Shown in pieces: positions 8,922 to 16,337 of a DNA stretch of 64,000 nt. A model generated the notes under the pieces. The model was not told the DNA's origin, made no database searches, and worked only from the letters and a program-made list of their open reading frames with translations. Made by a program: the position numbers and the translations under genes. Source of the DNA: Pedobacter sp. WC2423 (GTDB lineage: Bacteria; Bacteroidota; Bacteroidia; Sphingobacteriales; Sphingobacteriaceae); contig NZ_CP162005.1 in assembly GCF_040822065.1 (NCBI RefSeq), positions 5,270,001-5,334,000 on the forward strand. The letters run 5' to 3'. Numbering within the stretch: position 1 is the stretch's first letter; each line of letters starts with the position of its first letter.

Positions 8922-9563
8922 CTATTGACTCATTAATAAGTTCAGCATTTCCTTAACTTCTTCCAGTTCCTGTTCCAGCTTAATGACTCTGTTTTCCAGA
9001 TCAGGAGAAGATTGCTGACTGATTTCCGGCTCAGGAATTTCTTCTTCCTCTGCTTCTCCTCCAAACAAATGTTTATATCTCGCTTCTTTTTGCCCTGGTT
9101 TTTTAGGGAGTTGTTTTACATAAACAGGTTCTTCCTGTGCTAATTTATGCAGGATCTCCTGAACTTCTTCAATAGTTTCAAATTCATATAGTCTTGCTGC
9201 ATTCGTATTGATCTCACCAGGAGTTAATGGCCCGCGTAAGAGCAATAAACAAATTACTGCCAGTTCTGCAGGAATCAGCGGATATACAATAGCAAGATTA
9301 TGTTTGTATTTTGTGCTTCTGCTGCTACCACCCATAGCTGTGCTGCTTAAACCTTTGATTTTTAAAGTATTTAAGGTGAGGGTAACGGTTTCTTCCTCAT
9401 AATTTACAATAGGGTTCCTTGATGTTTTCTGATTACAGGCAGTGGTTAATGCAGAAATAGTCATAGGATAATAGTCTGGTGTAGTTCTGCTTTTTTCCAG
9501 TAATACACCTAAGACACGCTGTTCTGCGGCATTTAATACAATTAAAGGCTGATTATTTTCCAT
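8922..9563 (-). CDS. YceH family protein (DUF480)
   Basis: The start is taken at the ATG ending at 9563 (213 residues) because the conserved YceH opening LNAAEQRVLGVLLEKSRTTP then follows closely; 12 extra codons upstream have no family match. Two winged-helix-like units are visible (TPDYYPMTISALTTACNQK, and LLLRGPLTPGEINTNAARLY). The C-terminal 50 residues are acidic and predicted coiled coil (ENRVIKLEQELEEVKEMLN). The family is conserved but its function is not established. The gene stands alone. Confidence 0.87.
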   Translation of the reverse strand: MENNQPLIVLNAAEQRVLGVLLEKSRTTPDYYPMTISALTTACNQKTSRNPIVNYEEETVTLTLNTLKIKGLSSTAMGGSSRSTKYKHNLAIVYPLIPAELAVICLLLLRGPLTPGEINTNAARLYEFETIEEVQEILHKLAQEEPVYVKQLPKKPGQKEARYKHLFGGEAEEEEIPEPEISQQSSPDLENRVIKLEQELEEVKEMLNLLMSQ

Positions 9564-9711
9564 GTAATAAATATAGATGAAGCTGTTAATATTTGACACA
9601 AAAACTTTCGAAATATATCATTTCAAAAAGACATAAGTCTCCGATTATATTGCTAAATCATTTTTATATCAAAAAATATTTAGATTATTTATCATTTTTA
9701 TAAAAAAGTTA

Positions 9712-9921
9712 TATCTTTATTTTCAATCAGGTTTAAAACGCGCTATGGTTTTAATTCGCTCTCAAATGTTTGAATTATTCCTCATGTTTTTCATTTGAAC
9801 TCTATTCGGTCAGCAATAGATAAATTTTAAAAATATGCAGTTCAATAACTGCGAAAGAAATAGGCTTCGGCTTATAAATAGGTAGTTAATAAAAAAAATG
9901 CTGATGGATGTCAGCATTTTT
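9712..9921 (+). other. Possible short transcript with two small ORFs
   Basis: The 9564-10150 gap contains no long frame. Within it a weak -7-like element (TATCTTTA, 9712-9719) precedes two tiny ORFs: 17 codons from 9745 (MVLIRSQMFELFLMFFI) and 16 codons from 9835 (MQFNNCERNRLRLINR). A clear hairpin with a T-run follows at 9891-9921. The layout suits a small RNA or leader-peptide transcript, but no homology is recognised and the ORFs may be chance. The remainder of the gap (9922-10150) shows only AT-rich DNA that probably carries the promoter of the next gene. Confidence 0.3.
9891..9921. terminator. Rho-independent terminator, orphan
   Basis: AAATGCTGA and TCAGCATTT form a 9-bp stem around a 6-base loop, with A-run and T-run on the two sides, so it could act on either strand. 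No annotated gene ends at it. Confidence 0.65.
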
Positions 9922-10150
9922 CTTTGTTACCTGTTTCATCAAATTGTAGCGTTATTCCACAGTGGTTTTCTGAAGTTTAATATTTAATATATTGATTTTC
10001 AATATTTTAATTTGTGTGCCAGTTTTTGGCATTATTATGTAACTATACTATTCAGATTAAATAACTGAATTATACATTAACAAACAGTAGCGAAATATAA
10101 ATTTTACCAGAATTGAAAATTTCGAATACTTTAACACAAATCTTAAAATT

Positions 10151-10633
10151 ATGAAAAATATCATTTTAACAGCAGCAGCATTATTAGCAGTAACAGGTAT
10201 ATCTACATTAAAAGCATCAGAAACTAAAGCTCCATTAGCAATTACCTTGAGAATGGACAGTGCAGCTACTCTAAAAATGGACAGCGCAGCTACTATGAGA
10301 ATGGATAGTGTGGCTGCTATGAAAACAGATAGTGCAGCTACCATGAAAACGGACAGTGCAGCTACTCTAAAAATGGACAGTTTAGCTACTATGAAAACTG
10401 ATAGTGCTATGAAAGTAAAACAAGATAGTTCACAAAAAGTACCTGTGAAACTAGAAGAGCTTCCGGCACCTGTAACTACGACTTTAAAAGCAGATGCTTA
10501 CAAAGACTGGAAACCAACAACAGCGTTTTTAGTAACAGCGGCAGATAAATCACAATTCTACCAGATTGATGTAACTAAAGGTACTGAAAAAGCCTTCATC
10601 AAAATTAACAAAGATGGTGTAGTTGTTCAATAA
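10151..10633 (+). CDS. Exported protein with tandem octapeptide repeats
   Basis: Residues 1-22 form a signal peptide (KNIILTAAALLAVTGISTLKA). From residue 34 to about 95 there are about eight tandem copies of an 8-residue unit M-D-S-A-A-T-x-K with K/R and M/L variants, and the last copies are degenerate. The C-terminal 50 residues (AYKDWKPTTAFLV, then YQIDVTKGTEKAFIKINKDGVVV) resemble the small PepSY-like/DUF2874-type domain of Bacteroidota periplasmic proteins. The repeat array looks built by unequal duplication of a 24-bp DNA unit, and copy number may vary between strains. Function is unknown. Confidence 0.75.
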   Translation: MKNIILTAAALLAVTGISTLKASETKAPLAITLRMDSAATLKMDSAATMRMDSVAAMKTDSAATMKTDSAATLKMDSLATMKTDSAMKVKQDSSQKVPVKLEELPAPVTTTLKADAYKDWKPTTAFLVTAADKSQFYQIDVTKGTEKAFIKINKDGVVVQ

Positions 10634-10666
10634 ATAATATTACAATACGTTTTAATATCATAATGG

Positions 10667-10693
10667 GAGCCGGATTTTATCCGGCTCTTTTTT
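10667..10693 (+). terminator. Rho-independent terminator
   Basis: GAGCCGGAT pairs with ATCCGGCTC and is followed by six Ts. It ends the octapeptide-repeat gene. Confidence 0.85.
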
Positions 10694-10756
10694 GTGTAAA
10701 AGATTTTAATTTCAATCTCTGTAAGGCGGGCAGTTTTCCTGAGCGTATCAGGTATC

Positions 10757-10915
10757 CTATAACTGATAGGCTTGTTCGATGCTTTGGGAAAGCAACTGAA
10801 GCTCAGTTTCATTGCGCGCAACCAGCAGTAAATAGTAGCCTGAACCGGCCAATGAATTTGCTATAGCTTTTCCTATTCCTTTACTGGCACCAGTTATTAA
10901 AGCGTATTTATTCAT
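10757..10915 (-). pseudogene. 5' stump of a short-chain dehydrogenase
   Basis: An ATG ending at 10915 opens a 52-codon frame that reads MNKYALITGASKGIGKAIA, the exact Rossmann entry TGxxxGIG of SDR enzymes, followed by LLLVARNETELQLLSQSI. It stops at a TAG just after what should be the second helix. The remaining roughly 200 residues of an SDR, including the catalytic Ser/Tyr/Lys, are absent. The terminator of the upstream convergent gene lies only 60 bases away, so a deletion probably removed the 3' part. A non-functional remnant is the best reading. Confidence 0.75.
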
Positions 10916-10966
10916 AAATGAAATCTGTAATCGGGCGTAAATAAGATTTTTTTTGCAATTGACAGT

Positions 10967-11113
10967 TTATCCACATTAACTGTTGATAAGCTGTTAGTTA
11001 CGTCATGTTTATTGTGGATAGGTTTTGGGGATAAGATTTAAAATCAGTTTTTGCAGCTGAAAAATATCTTTTTGCTTGTCAGAATGGTACTTATTCACAA
11101 TAATTGTTGATAA
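10967..11113. other. Cluster of DnaA-box-like sites; candidate origin or titration site
   Basis: Six 9-mers match TTATNCACA with zero or one mismatch. They are TTATCCACA (10967-10975), TGTTGATAA (10981-10989), TGTGGATAG (11013-11021), TGGGGATAA (11026-11034), TTATTCACA (11091-11099) and TGTTGATAA (11105-11113). The first and fifth are perfect. They lie in a gene-free stretch of about 700 bases (10916-11626) that also holds an 11-bp repeat array (11297-11390) and a very AT-rich segment (about 11465-11580) that could unwind. This is the expected architecture of oriC, but a datA-like DnaA-titration locus is also possible. dnaA is not in the window. Confidence 0.45.
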
Positions 11114-11296
11114 GTGTGTTAAGTAATTGATATTCAGATCTGTTTTTATGTGTATAAACATTTGGGATCTGGTGAAATTGAAGTTGAATTCCAGAAAATA
11201 GGTTGAATTTTAAACTTAATGTGTCATTGAAATCCGGATAAGACATTAACGTGGCCTCGTCGTATATAACAGGTGTTTAAAAGGTGTTAAATAGTG

Positions 11297-11390
11297 CCTT
11301 GAAATGACCTTGGGATGAGGTTGGGATGAGGTTGGAATGACCTTGCAATGACCACAGTCATTCCAACCTCATTCCAACGACATTTTAAGG
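11297..11390. repeat. 11-bp repeat array, five direct and three inverted units
   Basis: Five consecutive 11-mers follow one another: CCTTGAAATGA, CCTTGGGATGA, GGTTGGGATGA, GGTTGGAATGA and CCTTGCAATGA. After a 6-base centre come three inverted units: TCATTCCAACC, TCATTCCAACG and ACATTTTAAGG. The period of 11 is close to one helical turn, so each unit would present the same DNA face, as iterons do. The whole can also fold as a large hairpin. No gene crosses it. Confidence 0.8.
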
Positions 11391-11626
11391 TCTTTAGAAT
11401 GGATAAGCAGACTACTGTTTAACTATAACTGAAACGGTTCTTAAACAGGTATAAGCATCATTATTTTACTTTTCTAATCAGTTAACATAAATAAATATGT
11501 ATTAATTGAATTTTTTATGTAACTTGTTTTTGTTCTGTATTTATTTAATAGTTTATTAATTGTTAAAATATACGGTAAAACCCCTTTGATTAATATTCAC
11601 AGCATTTTTCACCTTAATAAAAAGTT

Positions 11627-12271
11627 ATGGCTATTGTTACAAACAGTTATTTAGGAACATTCACCGGAAGAATAGGAAATATGGTTATTTATCCTCTTGC
11701 AGGACAGATCGTTGCCAGAACTATAGGTAAATCCTATAAAAAACCCACAAATAATCAGCTGAATTCAAGGATGGCGCTTAAAAAGATGAATGTTTTTTTA
11801 CAGGACATCAAGGGGTTTCTCAAAGTCGGTTTTGAATTAGAAGCTAAAGGCACGACAGCTAATGCATTCAATCACGCGCTTAAATATAACCGAAAACACG
11901 TTACAGGTACATTCCCGGACATCGCAATTGATTATGCAAAAATACTGGTCACCAAAGGAAAGATGCCCATTGTAGAGAAGGCAAAGGCCAGTCTCCTGAC
12001 CGACAGACTTAAAGTGAGCTGGGATACTCAGGTCATTAACGGGAAAACACATCAGGATGACCAGGTATTGCTATTGGCCTATTTTCCGGGGGAGAACGGG
12101 AAGACCCGTATTTTTACCACCTCGGTCAGAAGATCAGCGGGTACTTATAAGTTCAACCTGAACAGGAGTGCTAGAATGCGCAACGCACATTTGTATCTAT
12201 CCTTTGTCTCAGATGATTATAAAAGTATTTCTGACAGTGTTTATCTTGGAGAGGTTTCCTGGGATAAATAG
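11627..12271 (+). CDS. DUF6266 family protein
   Basis: The 214-residue protein begins AIVTNSYLGTFTGRIGNMVIYPLAGQIVARTIGK, the pattern of the DUF6266 family that is common and often multicopy in Sphingobacteriaceae and relatives. Its function is unknown. No signal peptide or membrane segment is visible. The C-terminal half is predicted beta-rich (VLLLAYFPGE, RSAGTYKFNL, AHLYLSFVSDD). It is a single gene behind the long repeat-rich intergenic region and ends two bases from a convergent SDR gene. Confidence 0.75.
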   Translation: MAIVTNSYLGTFTGRIGNMVIYPLAGQIVARTIGKSYKKPTNNQLNSRMALKKMNVFLQDIKGFLKVGFELEAKGTTANAFNHALKYNRKHVTGTFPDIAIDYAKILVTKGKMPIVEKAKASLLTDRLKVSWDTQVINGKTHQDDQVLLLAYFPGENGKTRIFTTSVRRSAGTYKFNLNRSARMRNAHLYLSFVSDDYKSISDSVYLGEVSWDK

Positions 12272-12272
12272 G

Positions 12273-13058
12273 CTAAATAGCTGGAGTTCTTCCCCCGTCT
12301 ACTGGAATACTAACTCCTGTAACGTAGGAAGCTGCCGGTGAAGCCAGGAAAGCAATTACATTTCCGATTTCCTCTGGCTGGCCAATTCTTTTCATAGGAA
12401 TGGAATTGGTTAGCTGTTTTTCCACATCATTTCTGTTGCCTTCCTCAGAAAGACTATCCAGTAGTTTTGTATACCGCGTGGTCTGCGTTAAACCTGGCAA
12501 TACGTTGTTCACTGTAATATTATATTCTCCCACTTCATTTGATAAGGTTTTTGCCCACCCGGCTACAGCAGCTCTGATTGTATTGGATACACCAAGATTT
12601 GGAAGTGGTGTTTTTACTGACGTGGAGATAATGTTGATGATCCGCCCATAGCCTGCCGCTTTCATTCCGGGCAGAACCGCCTGAACCAATAGATGATTAC
12701 AAACCAGGTGCTGACTGAAAGCTTGTTCAAATTCATTGGTTAATGCAGTTGTAACCGGACCTGGTTTTGGGCCTCCACTGTTATTGACCAAAATTTCTAC
12801 CTGGTCCAATGCAACGATTTTCTGGATTGCAGTACTGACAGTCGCCGGGTCAGAGAAATCTGCAACGGCATAGGAATGTTGCTGTCCTTCGGTTAATGGC
12901 AGCTCATTTAAAGCATTGATTAATGATTCCTCATTTCTTGCGATCAAAATACAGTTTGCACCTGAACGGGCAAGAATAATGGCTGTAGCCAATCCAATAC
13001 CTTGTGTGCTTCCACAAATTACTGCGGTTTTATTTGAAAGGGATACATTCATCGTCAT
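12273..13058 (-). CDS. SDR-family oxidoreductase with atypical active site
   Basis: The cofactor loop (CGSTQGIG, residues 15-22), the NNSGG segment near 92-96 and the C-terminal VSIPVDGGRTP are typical of classical SDRs. Ser145 (IISTSV) aligns with the catalytic Ser. The YxxxK motif is absent: the corresponding positions read S158-N-T-I-R162, so both Tyr and Lys appear replaced. SDR subgroups with an SNxxR-type sequence exist, so this may be a divergent clan with a changed mechanism or a binding protein, not a decayed gene; the rest of the sequence looks well kept. Substrate is unknown. Confidence 0.85.
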   Translation of the reverse strand: MTMNVSLSNKTAVICGSTQGIGLATAIILARSGANCILIARNEESLINALNELPLTEGQQHSYAVADFSDPATVSTAIQKIVALDQVEILVNNSGGPKPGPVTTALTNEFEQAFSQHLVCNHLLVQAVLPGMKAAGYGRIINIISTSVKTPLPNLGVSNTIRAAVAGWAKTLSNEVGEYNITVNNVLPGLTQTTRYTKLLDSLSEEGNRNDVEKQLTNSIPMKRIGQPEEIGNVIAFLASPAASYVTGVSIPVDGGRTPAI

Positions 13059-13111
13059 CGGTCTTTAAATTAAAATAGGGCTGCAATTATAAAGTTACAG
13101 GTAAAAATATC

Positions 13112-13140
13112 AAAAAAAACCGGCCCTTGTGTAAGGCCGG
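13112..13140 (-). terminator. Rho-independent terminator reading leftwards
   Basis: CCGGCC and GGCCGG arms flank a short AT-containing loop, and on the minus strand the stem is followed by eight Ts. No intact gene on that strand runs into it; only the decayed frame at 13163-13300 does. Confidence 0.65.
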
Positions 13141-13162
13141 CAATTTTAATTAGGTGTGCTTG

Positions 13163-13300
13163 TTATCTTTGTCTGTCACCTCTTTGTGGCTGGTTATCTG
13201 TCAGGGATATTCCAAATTAGTTATCATCATTCAGTATATCAGGGTCTTTACCTATGAGCGAAGGTTATTTGCCGATGAACAGGAAATACTTATCGCCCAT
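13163..13300 (-). pseudogene. Possible decayed small ORF with two in-frame stops
   Basis: Reading leftwards from the ATG at 13300, a single frame of 45 codons gives MGDKYFLFIGK, stop, PSLIGKDPDILNDDN, stop, FGISLTDNQPQRGDRQR, stop. Both internal stops are TAA and each could arise from CAA (Gln) by one transition. A leftward terminator follows 22 bases later. No family is recognised, and a chance open frame cannot be excluded. It overlaps the upstream region of the Nudix gene. Confidence 0.25.
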
Positions 13301-13324
13301 AGCTGATTTTTTTAATATTTTAGC

Positions 13325-13720
13325 ATGATGATAGATGTATCCTGTGCACTGATTATTAGTCAGAACGGACAAGTTTTAGTAGCTCAAAGGAGTTTGAGTA
13401 TGCATTTGCCGCTTAAATGGGAGTTTCCCGGGGGGAAAGTTGAGCCTGGTGAAACTGCTGAAGAATGCCTGATCCGGGAAATCCGGGAAGAACTTGGTGT
13501 GGAAATCCGGGTGACAAAAAAAATGCAACCTTCGGTTTATGACCAGGGAAAACAGGTAATCCGTCTGCTTCCTTTTCAATGTAAACTGATTGCGGGAGAG
13601 ATCAGGCTTACTGAGCATGCTGCTTTTCAATGGCTGCTGCCTGCCGGATTAAATAAACTGGACTGGGCAGAAGCCGATATTCCAATCGTACAAAACTTTA
13701 TGGATGAAATGATGTTGTAA
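13325..13720 (+). CDS. Nudix hydrolase, MutT / 8-oxo-dGTPase-like
   Basis: The 131-residue protein has a complete Nudix box, from the GGK at 36-38 through REIREELG at 51-58, with the two metal-binding glutamates of REExxEE in place. The opening (VSCALIISQNGQVLVAQRS) and the PLKWEFPGGK turn are those of the small MutT-type (deoxy)nucleoside triphosphate pyrophosphohydrolases, which clean damaged nucleotides such as 8-oxo-dGTP. It is cytoplasmic. The next gene begins 12 bases after its stop, so they may share a transcript. Confidence 0.88.
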   Translation: MMIDVSCALIISQNGQVLVAQRSLSMHLPLKWEFPGGKVEPGETAEECLIREIREELGVEIRVTKKMQPSVYDQGKQVIRLLPFQCKLIAGEIRLTEHAAFQWLLPAGLNKLDWAEADIPIVQNFMDEMML

Positions 13721-13731
13721 AGAAAATCTAT

Positions 13732-13914
13732 ATGATGAACTCATTTTTCAAAACAATCATCGCAGGCTGGGGCGCTAAAAAACTTGGCGGAGGCTGCCTG
13801 TCTACTATCGTTATTTTTGTTCTTATCTATGTTGCTTTAGGTCAATGCAGCAGAACGCCTCAACGTACGGCCGCATTGCACAAAACTGTACCTGCTACAG
13901 AAAACAGGCAGTAA
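13732..13914 (+). CDS. Small single-pass membrane protein
   Basis: The 60-residue product has one hydrophobic helix (STIVIFVLIYVALGQC, about residues 24-39) after a glycine-rich turn AKKLGGGC, and a polar C-terminal tail. The close spacing to the Nudix gene suggests it is real. No family function is recognised. The Cys at the helix end might suggest lipidation, but it is too far from the N-terminus for a standard lipobox signal. Confidence 0.55.
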   Translation: MMNSFFKTIIAGWGAKKLGGGCLSTIVIFVLIYVALGQCSRTPQRTAALHKTVPATENRQ

Positions 13915-13918
13915 TTCT

Positions 13919-14398
13919 TTATTTTGCGATAGCTGCAAAAAGCTTGGGTAACTCCTTGTCACCACTGGTTTTGAAAGTAAGCGCATTTTTAGAAGAGTAT
14001 AAAAATAGAGACGGGTATTTTGCAGGCTGAAATAAAGGGATAAATACGTGATCACGATCTTCCAGCAGTAATACATTCTTTTTTCCAACCAGGTTTTTAC
14101 CATATTTACCCATGAAATCATTCATTGTAATATGCTGATCAAGGGAAACAAGGTAGATATTCAATTTTTTTAAATCTTCATATTTCTTAGACAGTTCAAT
14201 CATGGTCTTCTGACAGTGGACGCAGGTTGCATCAAAGAAAACAAAAAGTGATTGGTGAGCTGGAACTATCTGGGCTTTCGTGAATGCTTTTCCATCAGCT
14301 TTGTAGAACTGGAAATCCGGAATAGCTGTAGCAGGCATTTGAGCCGAAGCCGTAAAAGAAATTAAGGCTATCAAAAAGCCGAATAAATATGGTTTCAT
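13919..14398 (-). CDS. Exported thioredoxin-fold (TlpA-like) protein
   Basis: The start is taken at the ATG ending at 14398, which gives a clean signal peptide (KPYLFGFLIALISFTASAQ) and a 159-residue product; an upstream ATG would add 19 residues without a signal character. The active site reads DATCVHC with Cys59 and Cys62, followed by the usual helix. A TlpA/ResA-like domain follows (VLLLEDRDHVFIPLF, then cis-Pro region KYPSLFLY). It should be a periplasmic thiol-disulfide protein. It is convergent with the small membrane gene, the two stops being four bases apart. Confidence 0.8.
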   Translation of the reverse strand: MKPYLFGFLIALISFTASAQMPATAIPDFQFYKADGKAFTKAQIVPAHQSLFVFFDATCVHCQKTMIELSKKYEDLKKLNIYLVSLDQHITMNDFMGKYGKNLVGKKNVLLLEDRDHVFIPLFQPAKYPSLFLYSSKNALTFKTSGDKELPKLFAAIAK

Positions 14399-14536
14399 AA
14401 GATCATATGTTTTTTTCAATACGCATGATGCCGGGCGTATTTGTGCAGGCTTCATTCATACGATTAAGGTAATCAAATATAATAATAATCAGGATTGCCG
14501 GAAATGATAAGAAAATTAATTTTTAATGGAAAAAGA

Positions 14537-14575
14537 AACGGGGACCATCCAGGCGGACGGTCCCCGTTATCTAAT
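14537..14575. terminator. GC-rich hairpin, probable terminator
   Basis: AACGGGGACC and GGTCCCCGTT form a 10-bp stem with an inner extension. It lies between the TlpA-like gene start and the next minus-strand gene end, so it most likely ends a transcript of the gene at 14644-15525. The T-run is poor on the plus strand; on the minus strand the stem is followed by TTTCTTTTT. Confidence 0.7.
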
Positions 14576-14643
14576 TAACGCTCTCGTATATAAGACGACC
14601 AAATCTTCAATTTATTGTGTACGGTTAAAAAAAATTGAGAAAT

Positions 14644-15525
14644 TTAATTTGCCCGGTAGGAAGCGACAGGTCTGGCCAGTTCATATTTAATCCAGAAATC
14701 GGAAGCTGCTGTACGCTGATCATTTAAACCTGCTGCACTACGGGCTCCTTTACCACCACACATGCCGCCGCCATGTCTTCCACCTCCGCCACCGCGCATG
14801 CCGCCGCCCATTCCACCACCTTTGCCTCCCTGCATGCCGCGGCCACCACCAGTTGAACCTTCGCCCGCTGGCATTTCTTTAGGATGATGTTCTGTACCAC
14901 TGTTTATTTTGATATTATAGGCCACCGCCTTCGTTTCATCTCCTTTTAAACCAAGCTGATTTAATGGGATTGCCAGTTCGCAGATATAATCTCTCTGTTT
15001 ATTGAAAGCTGCTGCGACCGCTATACCATCTTTATTTGGCATAGGTAAACTTCCGTCAGGAATATTTTTAAAGCCTGAAACTTGTATGCTATGTACTCCA
15101 CCATGTTCAAATTCATTAGTTGCGGCAACCTGATGTGATAAAGTGTCATTTTGTTCGTGAGGAGCGGGAGGCTGGTTCATACCCAGAAAATTGAGTTTAA
15201 TACCATCTTTCTTTTTTCCTGCGGTATTGATATCCAGGGTGAGCCCTGCATACATCAATTTCCTCGTCGTCGCTTCATCCAGTGATTCAATGATTATATA
15301 AAGGTTTTGCTGGTCATTAGCCAGTGCAAATGCAAGTCTGGTGTCCGTGTTGTAATTATTGAGTGGCTCATGCCATTCGTCAGGGATTCCGTCAACTTTA
15401 ACGGGTTGCTGTACCCATAAATTTACGTCCGCGTCCGGATCTGTTTTTTGCGCATAAAGAGATGTGGATGAAACGCAGGTGATACTGCTAAAGAGAACTA
15501 AACTCAGGATGGTTTTCAAATCCAT
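14644..15525 (-). CDS. Exported CBM9-like domain protein with Gly-rich loop
   Basis: The start at 15525 gives a signal peptide (residues 1-26, ending YAQ) and 293 residues; an upstream ATG would add 26 codons. Residues 40-80 (QPVKVDGIPDEWHEP, then LAFALANDQQNLYIIIE) have the start of a CBM9-like beta-sandwich, a domain that binds sugars in some proteins. Residues about 220-265 are an extreme Gly/Met/Arg/His-rich stretch (GGGMGGGMRGGGGGRHGG), followed by a short C-terminal strand that closes the domain, so the loop is an insertion inside the fold. The loop's His, Met and Cys could bind metal. Function unknown. Confidence 0.7.
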   Translation of the reverse strand: MDLKTILSLVLFSSITCVSSTSLYAQKTDPDADVNLWVQQPVKVDGIPDEWHEPLNNYNTDTRLAFALANDQQNLYIIIESLDEATTRKLMYAGLTLDINTAGKKKDGIKLNFLGMNQPPAPHEQNDTLSHQVAATNEFEHGGVHSIQVSGFKNIPDGSLPMPNKDGIAVAAAFNKQRDYICELAIPLNQLGLKGDETKAVAYNIKINSGTEHHPKEMPAGEGSTGGGRGMQGGKGGGMGGGMRGGGGGRHGGGMCGGKGARSAAGLNDQRTAASDFWIKYELARPVASYRAN

Positions 15526-15735
15526 TTTTTTGAAACAAGGGGGATAAACAACCTCGCTTAACAAAGCTATCTGATCAGCTGCGTATTCTAAATAAATTAA
15601 CACTTTTTAACGCATTAAAATCGTAACAAAAGTGCGTATCGTGTTGTTCCTTTTATTCATAATAGACTTATGGGACTTTTGCCTATTGTGTAATTTATGG
15701 GTTCAGTGTATCTTGGCTAAATACTAAATATAAAC

Positions 15736-15999
15736 ATGACAGCTGTTGACCTCCAAAAGAGACAGAAATTATTCTATAGTATTATAGATCAGGTGGAGAA
15801 AGATTATCACTTATACTTTGGTCTTAAATCTATTCAAAAGAGATTAAGCCAGACAGAGCGCATCTATGATCATTTTATACTCGATCATCAATCTTTCGGA
15901 ATATCTTTTTATCCGGAAAGTGACTTGCCTCAAGAAATCAGAGATTTGATTTTAGACGCCCGTGACCAGACGTTTTCTGAGCAGATACATCTGGGCTAA
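15736..15999 (+). CDS. Small hypothetical protein
   Basis: The 87-residue protein is soluble, without signal peptide or repeats. It is predicted as a long N-terminal helix (LQKRQKLFYSIIDQVEKDYHLYFGL) followed by beta segments (DHFILDHQSFGISFYPE) and a helix. I recognise no family. It has the codon use of its neighbours and a plausible ATG, and it stands alone before the S9 peptidase remnant. Confidence 0.5.
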   Translation: MTAVDLQKRQKLFYSIIDQVEKDYHLYFGLKSIQKRLSQTERIYDHFILDHQSFGISFYPESDLPQEIRDLILDARDQTFSEQIHLG

Positions 16000-16108
16000 A
16001 ATTGACTTTATGATTACTTTGCTAAACGCTTTTAGATTTTAATTGTAGTTGGAATTTAAGGTTTTGTCTTTAATTTAGGTTTCTGAATCTCACCTGATTT
16101 TCGAGCCT

Positions 16109-16337
16109 ATGAAACCTCTCATTTTCATTGTTTTATGATTATTTATCCTGGATGCTTCCGCACAAAACAAACCAAGGGGTTTATTGAGCGATTTGTATCA
16201 GATAAAAACAGCTGCTCATGTGAAATTTTCCCCCGATGGAAAATGGCACCCATGAGCTCACCAGGTCTGGAAGCAACAGGCAGCGTGCTGACCAGCTGTT
16301 AAGAACCATAGAATTTTTTGAACGATACAAACTATAA
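16109..16337 (+). pseudogene. Internally deleted S9-type peptidase remnant
   Basis: The N-terminal frame reads MKPLIFIVL, a TGA stop, then LFILDASAQNKPRGLLSDLY and VKFSPDGKW. This is a signal peptide plus the first propeller strand typical of S9 (prolyl oligopeptidase-like) exported peptidases. A second frame ends LLRTIEFFERYKL, which fits the C-terminal helix of the same family. About 600 codons between are missing, so the gene is a deletion remnant with an extra in-frame stop. Its TAA overlaps the ATG of the following MFS gene (TAATG), so the two were once an operon. Confidence 0.65.

Noticed and set aside
11297..11390. Short CRISPR-like repeats
   Set aside because: The 11-bp units directly abut one another and turn round in the middle; no spacers.
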